A DNA stretch of 64,000 bases, from NCBI GenBank assembly GCA_900545525.1, contig UQZX01000011.1, forward strand, positions 27,201 to 91,200, read 5' to 3'. Position numbers and translations under genes: made by a program. Below, piece after piece: positions 53,398-62,754 of the stretch (positions within the stretch are counted from its first letter, which is position 1; each line of letters opens with the position of its first letter). This stretch comes from an uncultured Prevotella sp. (lineage in GTDB: Bacteria; Bacteroidota; Bacteroidia; Bacteroidales; Bacteroidaceae). The notes beneath the pieces are model-generated. The model was not told the DNA's origin. It did not search any database and worked only from the letters and a program-made list of their open reading frames with translations.

Positions 53398-54933
53398 TTA
53401 CTTGGCGTATGCCACCGAACGTGTCTCACGTATAACCGTAATTTTGACCTGTCCGGGATAAGTCATCTCATTCTGGATCTTCGTTGCAATCTCGCCCGAC
53501 AGAGCCTCCGTCTCCTTGTCGTCCATCTTATCGGCACCGACAATGACACGCAGCTCACGTCCTGCCTGTATTGCAAATGTCTTAGTAACGCCCGGATAGC
53601 TCATGGCTATTGCCTCAAGGTCGTTAAGACGCTTGATATAAGCCTCCACTATTTCGCGGCGGGCACCGGGACGTGCACCGCTTATGGCATCGCAAATCTG
53701 AACAATGGGAGCAAGCAATGTGTTCATTTCCATTTCATCATGGTGAGCACCAATGGCATTACAGATATCTGCCTTCTCCTTGTACTTCTCGGCTATCTTC
53801 GCGCCATACAATGCGTGCGGAAGTTCACTTTCCTCATCCGGCACCTTGCCTATATCGTGCAACAGTCCGGCACGCTTCGCCTTCTTCGGATTAAGACCAA
53901 GCTCGGAAGCCATGACGGCACAAAGGTTTGCCGTCTCACGCGCATGCTGCAACAGGTTCTGTCCGTAACTTGAACGGTATTTCATTTTTCCTATTATGCG
54001 TACAAGTTCGGGATGAAGACCGTGTATGCCCAAATCTATCGCCGTGCGTTTACCCGTCTCTATCACCTCATTGTCGAGCTGCTTCTTGACCTTTGCCACA
54101 ACTTCCTCTATGCGCGCAGGATGTATGCGCCCGTCGGCAACAAGCTGGTGCAACGCCAGACGGCACACCTCGCGCCTTATGGGGTCAAAAGCAGAAATAA
54201 CGATTGCCTCGGGGGTGTCGTCCACAACGATTTCAACTCCGGTGGCAGCCTCAAGCGCGCGTATATTGCGACCCTCGCGACCGATAATGCGCCCCTTCAC
54301 CTCGTCGTTGTCGATATGGAACACGCTGACAGAATTTTCTATCGCCGTTTCCGTTGCAACGCGCTGTATTGTCTGTATTACAATTTTCTTTGCCTGGGAG
54401 TTGGCATTAAGCTTCGCCTCGTCCATTATCTCGTTTATATAACTTGCCGCATTTGTACGCGCCTCATCCTTGAGGCTTTCCACAAGGCGGTTTCTCGCCT
54501 CTTCCGCACTAAGCCCCGAAAGCTCCTCCAACTTGGCACGCTCCTGCAACTGCATCTTGTCAAGCTCTTCCTGCTTAACCTGCAACAGTTTCTTCTCATT
54601 GTCTATACGCTGCTGCTGCTGGTCTATATCCTGCCTCTTCCTGCCAAGCTCTTCCTGACGCTGATTGAGCGAAATCTCACGCTGCTTCAGGCGGTTTTCC
54701 CCCTGCTGTATCTTTTGGTTGCGCGCATGCACCTCCTTTTCAAGCTCAGCCTTCTTATTGAGGAACTTTTCCTTGACCTCCAACAGCTTCTTTTCTTTCA
54801 ACACTTCCGCCTCCTTACCGGCAGCAGCTATCATCTCATTGTATTTTCCCTTTATGACATAACGGAAAATAACATATCCGCATATTCCCCCTACAACAAG
54901 GGCGACCACTGCGGCTATAACACATTCTATCAT
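53398..54933 (-). CDS. rny: Ribonuclease Y
   Basis: The 511-residue endoribonuclease has an N-terminal membrane anchor (VIAAVVALVVGGICGYVIFRYV), a long coiled coil (about 35-195), a KH domain (about 200-265, GRIIGREGRNIRALEAATGVEIVVDD) and an HD domain (GLLHDIGKVPDEE at about 345, with downstream IGAHHDE). It initiates mRNA decay at the membrane. zapA and a coiled-coil gene lie upstream on the same strand, a common Bacteroidota grouping. Confidence 0.97.
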   Translation of the reverse strand: MIECVIAAVVALVVGGICGYVIFRYVIKGKYNEMIAAAGKEAEVLKEKKLLEVKEKFLNKKAELEKEVHARNQKIQQGENRLKQREISLNQRQEELGRKRQDIDQQQQRIDNEKKLLQVKQEELDKMQLQERAKLEELSGLSAEEARNRLVESLKDEARTNAASYINEIMDEAKLNANSQAKKIVIQTIQRVATETAIENSVSVFHIDNDEVKGRIIGREGRNIRALEAATGVEIVVDDTPEAIVISAFDPIRREVCRLALHQLVADGRIHPARIEEVVAKVKKQLDNEVIETGKRTAIDLGIHGLHPELVRIIGKMKYRSSYGQNLLQHARETANLCAVMASELGLNPKKAKRAGLLHDIGKVPDEESELPHALYGAKIAEKYKEKADICNAIGAHHDEMEMNTLLAPIVQICDAISGARPGARREIVEAYIKRLNDLEAIAMSYPGVTKTFAIQAGRELRVIVGADKMDDKETEALSGEIATKIQNEMTYPGQVKITVIRETRSVAYAK

Positions 54934-55006
54934 TTGTCTTTAAGTTTATATAATTAAAAATATTCTCACTCCACGGCACTGCTACAATCCCCAACCCATG
55001 ACAAAG

Positions 55007-55318
55007 TCACGGTTTCAGGGCATCTTCTATTTCCGCAGTGATTTTGTTGAGAATATCATTATAGGGTCCGACATCGTTCCGCATCTTATCCTTTTCAAAT
55101 TTCAGCGCGATATCTATCATTGCCATATACAGTATTTCCTTATCGCTCTTGCGTCCCTTATACACACCGGAATAAGTATTCACCGTATTGGTTATAAGCT
55201 TTGCAGCCTCACGATAAAAATACTCGTCCTCGCGCAAAACCTTCACGGGGATATCCGTATCGTATACGTGCAACCTTATATTTAATTTATTATTCTCTTC
55301 CATCATCGCCACGGTCAT
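55007..55318 (-). CDS. zapA: Cell division protein ZapA
   Basis: This protein of up to 103 residues has a RLHVYDTDIPVKVLREDEYFYREAAKLI domain followed by a helical tail, as in ZapA, which stabilises FtsZ filaments. The methionine at residue 5 or 6 (MMEENNKLN) may be the real start. It overlaps the ZapB-like gene by 4 bp and precedes rny by about 70 bp. Confidence 0.85.
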   Translation of the reverse strand: MTVAMMEENNKLNIRLHVYDTDIPVKVLREDEYFYREAAKLITNTVNTYSGVYKGRKSDKEILYMAMIDIALKFEKDKMRNDVGPYNDILNKITAEIEDALKP

Positions 55319-55608
55319 TTTTCACTCAGCAGCGTAATACATTTGTTGACGTCTCTTATCAGTCCGGAAAGCCTGCGTTTTGCGGCATCCATGTCGCCGT
55401 CGGTAATCTCAAGCATCCTCGCCATTTTGAGACTTTCGTAATCTTTCCGTGCCTGTTCCAACTGCAATCTGAGCCTTTCAATCTCCTTATCACGCTCGTC
55501 AACCATGGCATACAGGTCTTCGTTCTCCTTCCTTACCTGCCTGTAATGGAGAATCATCTGCCTTACACGCGTAGTGAACAGCGTCAGTTGTTTGTTGTCA
55601 TCAGCCAT
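55315..55608 (-). CDS. Coiled-coil protein, ZapB-like candidate
   Basis: This 97-residue protein from the ATG at 55608 (MADDNKQLTLFTTRVRQMIL) is almost entirely a predicted coiled coil (LHYRQVRKENEDLYAMVDERDKEIERLRLQLEQ). It overlaps zapA by 4 bp, indicating translational coupling. A ZapB-type partner of ZapA is a reasonable reading from size, coil and position, but sequence identity to ZapB is not evident by eye. Confidence 0.7.
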   Translation of the reverse strand: MADDNKQLTLFTTRVRQMILHYRQVRKENEDLYAMVDERDKEIERLRLQLEQARKDYESLKMARMLEITDGDMDAAKRRLSGLIRDVNKCITLLSEK

Positions 55609-55626
55609 CAAATTACTTTTTGCCGA

Positions 55627-55657
55627 CAAATTTACTAAATTTAAACGAGAACACAAA
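55627..55657 (-). promoter_or_regulatory. Promoter of the ZapB-like/zapA/rny operon
   Basis: Read leftward, TTTG (55654-55657), a 19-bp spacer and TAAATTTG (55627-55634) match the consensus, 18 bp before the ATG at 55608. Confidence 0.75.
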
Positions 55658-55739
55658 AGATTAGTCAAAGTTTATTAAAACACGCATTTATATTTAACCG
55701 ATAACCGTATGCCGGGCATCATCATTACGGAGAATTTCC

Positions 55740-55827
55740 AAAAGGTGCCCTTTCAGGTTCCAAAAGGTGGCGTTTTGCACGCTAAAAGACGGCATTTCGG
55801 AACCCGAAAGGGCACCTTTTGCAAAAT
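55740..55827. repeat. Array C: four 22-bp degenerate units
   Basis: Cores AAAAG, AAAAG, AAAAG and GAAAG start at 55740, 55762, 55784 and 55806. The array lies about 80 bp upstream of the operon promoter at 55627-55657. Nothing gene-like is seen in the rest of 55669-55996. Confidence 0.8.
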
Positions 55828-55996
55828 CCTCATACACAGAGAGATAGCACGGCGGCCGTCAAGGGTCTTCAGAAAGCATGAAAAAAGAAAGAAAAGCGGG
55901 GTATAGACAGGGGCAGGACGGGGTATATTTAAGGCTCGGAACATTTATAAATACACCTGCAAAAAGAGAGCTGCCGAGGTGACAGACATAACTGAA

Positions 55997-56037
55997 GGCG
56001 GCTTTTCCGAAACCACAGTCATTTCAGAAAAGCCGCC
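55997..56037 (-). terminator. Terminator of the gene at 56048
   Basis: GGCGGCTTTTC (55997-56007) pairs perfectly with GAAAAGCCGCC (56027-56037), 10 bp past the stop. Confidence 0.8.
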
Positions 56038-56047
56038 GTATATTCCT

Positions 56048-56683
56048 TTATTTCTTCTGTTCCGCATCGCTGTCCGGACGCGGTTCTTTCTTTGCAAGCA
56101 TCACGACACCGAACACAAAGTCGGTTATCCACTTCCTGCTGAAGCCCAGACGCTTATCGTATGTACGGATGCCGACCACCGTCTTCAGCACTCCGGGGTC
56201 TGTAAAGTCGTTTTTGTCAAAGATGTCATCGACCGTTTTCTCCGTCATCTTGTACAGAGTCTTCTTGAAGAACGACGGCATGCGCAGCTTGAACTTCATC
56301 AGATTTCCAGTCAGCATCATCATATCCTGACTGAAATTTTGGAACTGCACCATGTATGCCTGCACGTCCTGTATCTTGCGGCAGTTCTTTCTTATGCTCA
56401 GGTCAATCTCCTTAAAGAAGTCGTCTTCCGTACCATAGATGTCCTTAAGCATCTTCCGGCAGTGGCGTTTCTCGCCTACGCCAAGCTTGTTATTGACCGT
56501 AGGCACACGCAGCGTTGTCTTAAAAAGCCGGAGGTCGGGCAGCATCGCCAGATTGGTGATGCCGGCACTCTCGGCTATTGCCGCCTGAAAATAAACGCGA
56601 ATGAGCGTCATATAGTCTTCCATGCCGCCGGTACGTCCCTCTTCGGCACTCTTTTTTCCAAACAATTTACTAAAAAATCCCAT
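56048..56683 (-). CDS. Uncharacterised conserved-looking protein
   Basis: This 211-residue, helix-rich basic protein begins MGFFSKLFGKKSAEEG. An amphipathic N-terminus rich in F and K could touch the membrane. The body (MTLIRVYFQAAIAESAGITNLAMLPDLRLFK, then LGVGEKRHCRKMLKDIYG) matches no domain I recognise. The C-terminus is polar and charged. It is a single-gene unit with its own consensus promoter and terminator. Confidence 0.75.
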   Translation of the reverse strand: MGFFSKLFGKKSAEEGRTGGMEDYMTLIRVYFQAAIAESAGITNLAMLPDLRLFKTTLRVPTVNNKLGVGEKRHCRKMLKDIYGTEDDFFKEIDLSIRKNCRKIQDVQAYMVQFQNFSQDMMMLTGNLMKFKLRMPSFFKKTLYKMTEKTVDDIFDKNDFTDPGVLKTVVGIRTYDKRLGFSRKWITDFVFGVVMLAKKEPRPDSDAEQKK

Positions 56684-56761
56684 GTCTGTGATATCAAATA
56701 AAATTCCACTAAAAACTCTTCACGCCGCACACGGCAAAGGTCTGCCGGCGCAACATGCCTG

Positions 56762-56792
56762 CAAATGTACGGCAATTAGAGCAAAAATCAAA
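56762..56792 (-). promoter_or_regulatory. Promoter of the gene at 56048
   Basis: Read leftward, TTTG (56789-56792), a 19-bp spacer and TACATTTG (56762-56769). It is back to back with the rfbA promoter. Confidence 0.75.
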
Positions 56793-56798
56793 ATAAAA

Positions 56799-56830
56799 TT
56801 TGAATATTCTCATTTATTTTGCTACCTTTG
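56799..56830 (+). promoter_or_regulatory. Promoter of rfbA
   Basis: TTTG (56799-56802), a 20-bp spacer and TACCTTTG (56823-56830). It lies 125 bp before the rfbA ATG, leaving a leader of about 115 nt. Confidence 0.75.
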
Positions 56831-56955
56831 CGCACGCTTAATTAATTAATAAAAAAATGTATTAAAGACGGCTAAAGAACGGAAACCTTGGCGTATCGAA
56901 GACAAGAACGCACAAACAGGACACTATCCGGTCGTGCCGAAAACAATTCTCGATC

Positions 56956-57831
56956 ATGAAAGGTATTGTACTTGCAGGAGGTTCGGGCACACGCCTCTAC
57001 CCTATCACCAAGGGTATAAGCAAACAACTTATTCCTATTTTCGACAAGCCGATGATTTATTATCCAATATCGGTACTGATGCTTGCCGGAATTAAAGACA
57101 TACTCATTATATCCACACCGCACGACCTTCCGGGTTTCCGCCGCCTGCTCGGCGACGGTTCCGACTTCGGGGTGAGGTTTGAATATGCCGAACAGCCGTC
57201 GCCCGACGGCCTTGCACAGGCTTTTATCATAGGCGAGAAGTTTATCGGAGACGACAGCGTATGTCTTGTTCTCGGAGACAATATATTCTATGGTTCCGGA
57301 TTTACGGGACTGTTGCGCGAGAGCGTGGCTGAGACGGAAAAGGGCAATGCCGCCGTTTTCGGATATTATGTCAACGACCCTGAACGTTACGGGGTGGCGG
57401 AGTTTGACGAAGCCGGAAACTGTCTCAGCATAGAGGAGAAGCCGGAACATCCCAAGAGCAACTACGCCGTGGTGGGACTGTATTTCTATCCCAACAGCGT
57501 TGTTGAAATAGCCAAGAACATCAAACCGAGTGCAAGGGGCGAACTGGAGATTACAACCGTAAATCAGGAATATCTAAACAACAAGACGCTGAAGGTAAAG
57601 ACTTTGCAAAGGGGATTTGCATGGCTCGACACCGGCACGCACGACTCCCTGTCGGAGGCATCGACCTTTATCGAAGTGATAGAGAAACGTCAGGGACAGA
57701 AGGTGGCATGTCTTGAGGAAATAGCATACAAGCGGGGATGGATTGACACGGAAAGACTGAAGGAAGTGGCGCAGCCCATGCAGAAAAATGACTATGGCAA
57801 ATACCTGTTGAGACTTGCCGAGGGGAAATGA
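56956..57831 (+). CDS. rfbA: Glucose-1-phosphate thymidylyltransferase
   Basis: The 291-residue nucleotidyltransferase starts MKGIVLAGGSGTRLYPITKGISKQL, the nucleotide-binding signature. It also shows PMIYYPISVLMLAGI, the catalytic Asp in LVLGDNIFYG, EEKPEHPKSNYAVVGLYFY and the LDTGTHDSL block. It makes dTDP-glucose, the first step to dTDP-rhamnose and related sugars for surface polysaccharide. rfbB, C and D are not in this window. The tyrosine kinase gene follows 53 bp later. Confidence 0.95.
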   Translation: MKGIVLAGGSGTRLYPITKGISKQLIPIFDKPMIYYPISVLMLAGIKDILIISTPHDLPGFRRLLGDGSDFGVRFEYAEQPSPDGLAQAFIIGEKFIGDDSVCLVLGDNIFYGSGFTGLLRESVAETEKGNAAVFGYYVNDPERYGVAEFDEAGNCLSIEEKPEHPKSNYAVVGLYFYPNSVVEIAKNIKPSARGELEITTVNQEYLNNKTLKVKTLQRGFAWLDTGTHDSLSEASTFIEVIEKRQGQKVACLEEIAYKRGWIDTERLKEVAQPMQKNDYGKYLLRLAEGK

Positions 57832-57884
57832 GCAAGAGAGGACCGGAATGAAATAATAAAAAAAGAAAACAAAAAACAACATAT

Positions 57885-60404
57885 ATGACAGAACTACAGC
57901 AAAACAATCAGTACGTGCCTGAAGTGGAAGAAGAGCAGTCGCCATTCAGCCTGAAGGCTCTCTACACTTTAATTATCCTGAACTGGCAATGGTTTGTGCT
58001 TTCAACAATCATCTGCCTTGGCTCGGCATACCTGTACCTGCGCTATAAGACACCGGTACACAGCGTTGCGACTAAGATTCTAATCAAGGATGACAATAAC
58101 AACAAAATGCGCCGCCCTTCCATAAACGGCATCGAGTCAATGACAAACCTCGGAACAATAACAACCGGATATGGAATAGAGAACGAACAGGAAATACTCA
58201 AGTCTACACTTATTTCCACACAAGCTGTACGAAACCTTAAATTGTATGTGACATACAAGCATGAGGGAAGGATAAAAGACAACGTCTTATATAAGACACA
58301 GCCCATAAACGTTGATTTGGACGCGGCACATCTTGAAAAGCTGGGCCGTCCCATAAGGTTGAACATCACACGCAAGAACAACACATACAAAGTTGAAGGC
58401 GAATATTGGCAGACAATAGACGAGTTTACGGCAAACGGACCGTTCACTATCGAAAAGACTTTCAACAGCCTGCCATACACCATTGAGACAAAGACAGGAA
58501 CTATCTATCTTTCAAAAAACAACGGTTACACCATGAAAGACGGAGAAACCCTGAAAGTAAGCATCACGTCTCCTCAGAATGCCGCATACGTATATGCCAG
58601 CAGGCTCAATGTACAGCAAATTGGCAAAGAGACAAGCGTTCTTAACATCGGTTTCAACGATGTAAATATAAAAAGGGCAATAGACTTCCTCGACCAGCTG
58701 GCAATATGCTACAACGGACAGGCAAACGAGGACAAGAACGAGATAGCCGTGCGTACGGAAAAGTTCATTAATGACCGCCTTGAGAAAATCAGTTCCGAAC
58801 TGAACAACACTGACGGTTCGCTTGAAAGATACAAGAAGAGCAACAACCTCATAGAGCTCAAGATTGATGCTCCGGGGTCTCTCGGGAACAAGAACGCATA
58901 CAAGCAGAAACTTACGGAAGTGGAGATGCAGATTGCACTGATAAACAGTCTGATACAATTTGCGAACCGTCCGGGAAACAAATATCAGGTATTGCCGTCG
59001 AACATAGGTCTGCAGGATCAGGCTTCCACGTCGCTCATCAACGAGTACAACAAGATTGCACTTGAACGCAACCGCATGCTGCACTCTGCATCAGAGTCAA
59101 GCCCGGTGATAAAGGAACTGACGTCACAGCTGGACATTATATCTCCGTCTATCACACAGGCGCTGTCTCAGGCAAAGAAGAGCCTCGAGATACAACGCTC
59201 GGCAGTGGCTTCACAGTATAACGTATACGAGAACGAGGTTGCCAGGACACCGGAGCAGGAACGTATACTCACACAGATAGGACGTGAACGCGAAGTGACA
59301 TCGGGACTTTACCTGATGCTTCTGCAGAAGCGTGAGGAAAACTCCATATCGCTTGCTGCCACTGCAGACAAGGCAAAGGTCATCGAACGTCCTCAATATG
59401 CGGGCAAGGTTTCTCCTAATGAGAAAACGATTATGCTCATTGCACTGTTGCTCGGCATAGCCATTCCGGCAGTAATAATGATAATAATAAACTTCTTCCG
59501 CTTCCGCATAGAGGGACGTGAGGATGTGCTAAAACTGACGAAGTTGCCGATCATCGCCGATGTGGCAGTGGCAAATGAGGCTATAAAGACACGCGCGGAC
59601 ATTGTGGTGCATGAGAATGAAAACAACCAAATGGAAGAGATTTTCAGGGCTATGCGCACAAACCTGCAGTTCATGCTGAAGGAAAACGAAAACGTGGTGA
59701 TGTTCACATCAAGCACTTCGGGAGAAGGAAAAACCTTCAACTGTGCCAACCTTGCAGTCAGCTTCGCACTGCTCGGCAAGCGGGTTGTCCTGGTGGGACT
59801 TGATATACGTAAGCCGCGACTGGCAGAGTTGTTCGAAATACACAATCACCATAATGGAATAACTCCGCTTTTGGCAATGGAAAATCCGACATGGGAGGAC
59901 ATTAAGGCACAAATCATACCGTCGGAAATAAACAGCAACCTCGACCTGCTCATGGCGGGTCCGGTTCCGCCTAACCCTTCAGAACTTATGGGACGCCCGT
60001 CGCTTGAGACCATAATAAACACTTTGAAGAAGGAATACGACTATGTGCTGATTGACACAGCACCTGTAGGTCTGGTTACAGACACGCTGCACATTGGTAA
60101 GATTGCAAATGCTACTATATATATGTGTCGCGCCGACTATACGCCGAAGGCTTGCTTTGACACAATAAACGAACTTGCCGGAGACAACAAGCTGCCAAAC
60201 GTGGCAATCGTCATCAATGGCATTGACATGTCAAAGAAGAAACACGGATATTATTACGGATACGGACGTTATGGTAAATACAGCAAATACGGACATAGTG
60301 CAGGAAGATACGGTAAATACGGACGCTACGGCGGATACGGTAAATATGGCAGCTATTCGAACAGCAACTATGGCAACAAGAACGATAATTCGATAAAAAT
60401 ATAA
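57885..60404 (+). CDS. Wzc-type polysaccharide biosynthesis tyrosine autokinase
   Basis: The 839-residue inner-membrane protein has a first transmembrane helix near 28-50 and a Wzz-type periplasmic domain with long coiled coils. A second helix lies near 513-540 (IMLIALLLGIAIPAVIMIIIN). The cytoplasmic BY-kinase domain carries Walker A SSTSGEGKTF, Walker A' LVGLDIRKPRL and Walker B YVLIDTAPVG. The last 50 residues form a striking tyrosine cluster with repeated Y-G-x-Y-G-K spacing, the autophosphorylation tail. It controls chain length and export of capsule or exopolysaccharide. The matching outer-membrane Wza gene is not in the window. Confidence 0.93.
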   Translation: MTELQQNNQYVPEVEEEQSPFSLKALYTLIILNWQWFVLSTIICLGSAYLYLRYKTPVHSVATKILIKDDNNNKMRRPSINGIESMTNLGTITTGYGIENEQEILKSTLISTQAVRNLKLYVTYKHEGRIKDNVLYKTQPINVDLDAAHLEKLGRPIRLNITRKNNTYKVEGEYWQTIDEFTANGPFTIEKTFNSLPYTIETKTGTIYLSKNNGYTMKDGETLKVSITSPQNAAYVYASRLNVQQIGKETSVLNIGFNDVNIKRAIDFLDQLAICYNGQANEDKNEIAVRTEKFINDRLEKISSELNNTDGSLERYKKSNNLIELKIDAPGSLGNKNAYKQKLTEVEMQIALINSLIQFANRPGNKYQVLPSNIGLQDQASTSLINEYNKIALERNRMLHSASESSPVIKELTSQLDIISPSITQALSQAKKSLEIQRSAVASQYNVYENEVARTPEQERILTQIGREREVTSGLYLMLLQKREENSISLAATADKAKVIERPQYAGKVSPNEKTIMLIALLLGIAIPAVIMIIINFFRFRIEGREDVLKLTKLPIIADVAVANEAIKTRADIVVHENENNQMEEIFRAMRTNLQFMLKENENVVMFTSSTSGEGKTFNCANLAVSFALLGKRVVLVGLDIRKPRLAELFEIHNHHNGITPLLAMENPTWEDIKAQIIPSEINSNLDLLMAGPVPPNPSELMGRPSLETIINTLKKEYDYVLIDTAPVGLVTDTLHIGKIANATIYMCRADYTPKACFDTINELAGDNKLPNVAIVINGIDMSKKKHGYYYGYGRYGKYSKYGHSAGRYGKYGRYGGYGKYGSYSNSNYGNKNDNSIKI

Positions 60405-60412
60405 AAAGAAGA

Positions 60413-60446
60413 GTTCAGCGGGCGCTTTTACCCGCTGAACTTTTCT
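60413..60446 (+). terminator. Terminator of the rfbA-kinase unit
   Basis: GTTCAGCGGG (60413-60422) pairs perfectly with CCCGCTGAAC (60431-60440), followed by TTTTC. Confidence 0.8.
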
Positions 60447-60531
60447 TATAAGCATCATCCTGCTTTTACATCAATTCAATACCATTACATAGTTATTAAT
60501 ATATTCATCTCAAAAACTTAAATGCAACATT

Positions 60532-60966
60532 ATGATAATTGCTGTAGATTTCGACGGTACAATAGTTGAGCACGAATACCCCAAGATCGGGAAGGAGCGG
60601 CCTTTTGCAATAGAGACATTGAAAATGCTTATCAAAGACAGACACCGCCTTATCTTGTGGTCGGTAAGAGAAGGGGAGCTGTTGGATGAAGCTGTGGAAT
60701 GGTGCCGGGAAAGAGGCGTTGAGTTTTATGCCGTTAACAAGGACTTTCCTGAAGAACAGGGCACAAGCAACAACCAGAACTTTTCACGAAAAGTCAAGGC
60801 AGACCTGTTTATAGACGACCGTAACATAGGAGGGCTGCCAGACTGGGGAACCATTTATCAGATGATAAACGAAAACAAGACATATCGTGACTACATAATG
60901 GAACGCCGTGGTGAATATACAAAGCCGGATGATGCCGGAAAGAAGAGACACTGGTGGCAGTTTTAG
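60532..60966 (+). CDS. Small HAD-type hydrolase
   Basis: The 144-residue protein has the HAD nucleophile motif I DFDGTIVEHEYP (Asp6 and Asp8), motif II in LILWSVREG, a lysine at about 91 (FSRKVKADLFIDD) and motif IV IDDRNIGG. It resembles the small Bacteroides HAD protein BT0820, for which phosphatase activity has been inferred. The cap is minimal. The substrate is unknown; its place among polysaccharide genes may be coincidental. Confidence 0.8.
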   Translation: MIIAVDFDGTIVEHEYPKIGKERPFAIETLKMLIKDRHRLILWSVREGELLDEAVEWCRERGVEFYAVNKDFPEEQGTSNNQNFSRKVKADLFIDDRNIGGLPDWGTIYQMINENKTYRDYIMERRGEYTKPDDAGKKRHWWQF

Positions 60967-60978
60967 ACGGATATAAAA

Positions 60979-61024
60979 AGTCCCATGATGATGTTTACCG
61001 TCAATAAAACATCCTCATGGGACT
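60979..61024. terminator. Bidirectional terminator between convergent genes
   Basis: An 18-bp stem with small mismatches (60979-60996 with 61007-61024, AGTCCCATGA/TCATGGGACT at the base) lies between the HAD gene and the WcaJ-type gene. Confidence 0.8.
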
Positions 61025-61045
61025 AAAACTATTCTGATAAAAGAA

Positions 61046-62479
61046 TCAATATGCCTTCTTGTCTCCCTTCACGGCATCAAGCACGGTCTTGAATATTATC
61101 TGTATGTCAAGCCAAAAATTCCAGTGCTCTATATACCATATATCTTTTTCTACACGGCGTCCCATATCCTCAACCGTTTTCGTCTCACCTCGCTCACCGT
61201 GGGTCTGTGCCCAACCGGTAATGCCAGGCTTCACATAATGGCGTATCATATAATCGGAAATACGGTTGGAATAATACTCGGTATGGGACAGCATGTGGGG
61301 ACGCGGTCCCACTATGCTCATATCTCCTTTCAGGACATTGAAGAACTGCGGCAGCTCATCTATATTGGAATGGCGGAGGAAATGACCAAACTTTGTTACA
61401 CGCGGGTCATCCTTTGTTGCCTGAAGACTGTCTGCATCAACATTCACCTTCATGCTGCGGAACTTGTAACATAAAAAGTTTTTACCGTCGTATCCGGTAC
61501 GCTCCTGCTTAAAAAATACCGGTCCCGGCATCGTTATCTTTGACATTATAGCCACTACAACATATATAATTGGAAACAATGTGCAGAGAAACAACAGCGA
61601 AAAACATACATCGAACGTGCGCTTTATAAAACGGTTTATAGGAGTATTGAGAGGCTCGTTATATTTAGTTATGACGTAAGCATCGCCGAACTCCACAACA
61701 TGCTGGGTGACAGTTTCCTGATTATACGGAATAAAGCGTACACGTATCATCTTCTGTTCACAGAGTGCAAACAGACCTTTCAGTTCTTTCTTGTATTTTG
61801 AAGGCAAGCCTATATAGATTTCATCCACACGCGGTCCACTCTCCAGATATCTCATAACTTCGTTCACTCCACCAAGGTGAGGAGTGACATATTTCTCGTT
61901 CACTCTGACATCATTGCCATCTTCGCTCAATTCGTTTATATCAAAATCGGCTGTATCACTGAACATTCCAAGAAGACGATAGCCGCTCCACGGATCGTTC
62001 ATCACTCCCACAACTTTCCTTACCAAATACCCGTCGCCAAGAACTATGGTTTTTATGTTATTGTATCCGCTGTTCCTGAGATTCATAAAAAACTTGCGAA
62101 GAGAAATACGCTCGACTGATATGACGACAAATACGACGAACGCTATTGCCAACGAACGGAAGAATCCGGGAACGTCATAATGTGACATTCCAAGAATGGC
62201 AGCATAGAGCACGATGAAAAGCAGTGAAGTACGATATGTATTGTTAAGTACGGTAAAAGGTTGACGAAGACGGTGATGCAGTGTTATGAATATGAAACAC
62301 AGCGACATGATATATGAGATATTGGCAGCAGACCAGCGGAATAGAAGAAGTTCATCGTTTCCACCCGTTGGCCATATACCAAGGTGGAAACATATAAACA
62401 ATCCTATATTAAACGCCACAACGTCAATCAAAGAAACCAATATATCCAATTTAAGAGAACTGTTAAAAGAAGACTTCAT
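61046..62479 (-). CDS. Undecaprenyl-phosphate sugar-1-phosphate transferase (WcaJ-type)
   Basis: This protein has 477 residues from the ATG at 62479 (MKSSFNSSLKLDILV); a start 39 bp upstream would add a polar extension. It has four or five N-terminal membrane helices, a CoA-binding-like middle domain (about 140-260) and a bacterial sugar transferase domain (about 285-477). That domain shows KRTFDVCFSLLFL, FFKQERTGYDGKNFLCYKFRSM, HSNIDELPQFFNVLKGDMSIVGPRP and KPGITGWAQ. It loads the first sugar phosphate onto undecaprenyl phosphate to start capsule or exopolysaccharide synthesis. Confidence 0.93.
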   Translation of the reverse strand: MKSSFNSSLKLDILVSLIDVVAFNIGLFICFHLGIWPTGGNDELLLFRWSAANISYIMSLCFIFITLHHRLRQPFTVLNNTYRTSLLFIVLYAAILGMSHYDVPGFFRSLAIAFVVFVVISVERISLRKFFMNLRNSGYNNIKTIVLGDGYLVRKVVGVMNDPWSGYRLLGMFSDTADFDINELSEDGNDVRVNEKYVTPHLGGVNEVMRYLESGPRVDEIYIGLPSKYKKELKGLFALCEQKMIRVRFIPYNQETVTQHVVEFGDAYVITKYNEPLNTPINRFIKRTFDVCFSLLFLCTLFPIIYVVVAIMSKITMPGPVFFKQERTGYDGKNFLCYKFRSMKVNVDADSLQATKDDPRVTKFGHFLRHSNIDELPQFFNVLKGDMSIVGPRPHMLSHTEYYSNRISDYMIRHYVKPGITGWAQTHGERGETKTVEDMGRRVEKDIWYIEHWNFWLDIQIIFKTVLDAVKGDKKAY

Positions 62480-62688
62480 CACTACATAAACTCTTTTGAC
62501 ATTATTATTTTTGTGCACAGAAATATTGACACGTTAACAATTACAGATTATCAGCCACCATTTTTTGCAAATTTACATATTTTCAACGTAACTTGTTTTA
62601 CCCCCCCGAAAATTAACAGTCATTAACAGCAAGATAGGCAGCAAAATGAGTTCTTCCTTTCTGTAATAAACCAAACGCCTATACATAC

Positions 62689-62719
62689 AATAAAGGCGGA
62701 CCATAAATCCGCCTTTATT
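62689..62719 (-). terminator. Terminator of the glycan gene pair at 62755-64000
   Basis: AATAAAGGCGGA (62689-62700) pairs perfectly with TCCGCCTTTATT (62708-62719), 36 bp past the stop at 62755. Confidence 0.8.
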
Positions 62720-62754
62720 GCTTAATAAACAACCATCAATATATTTCAAACCGT

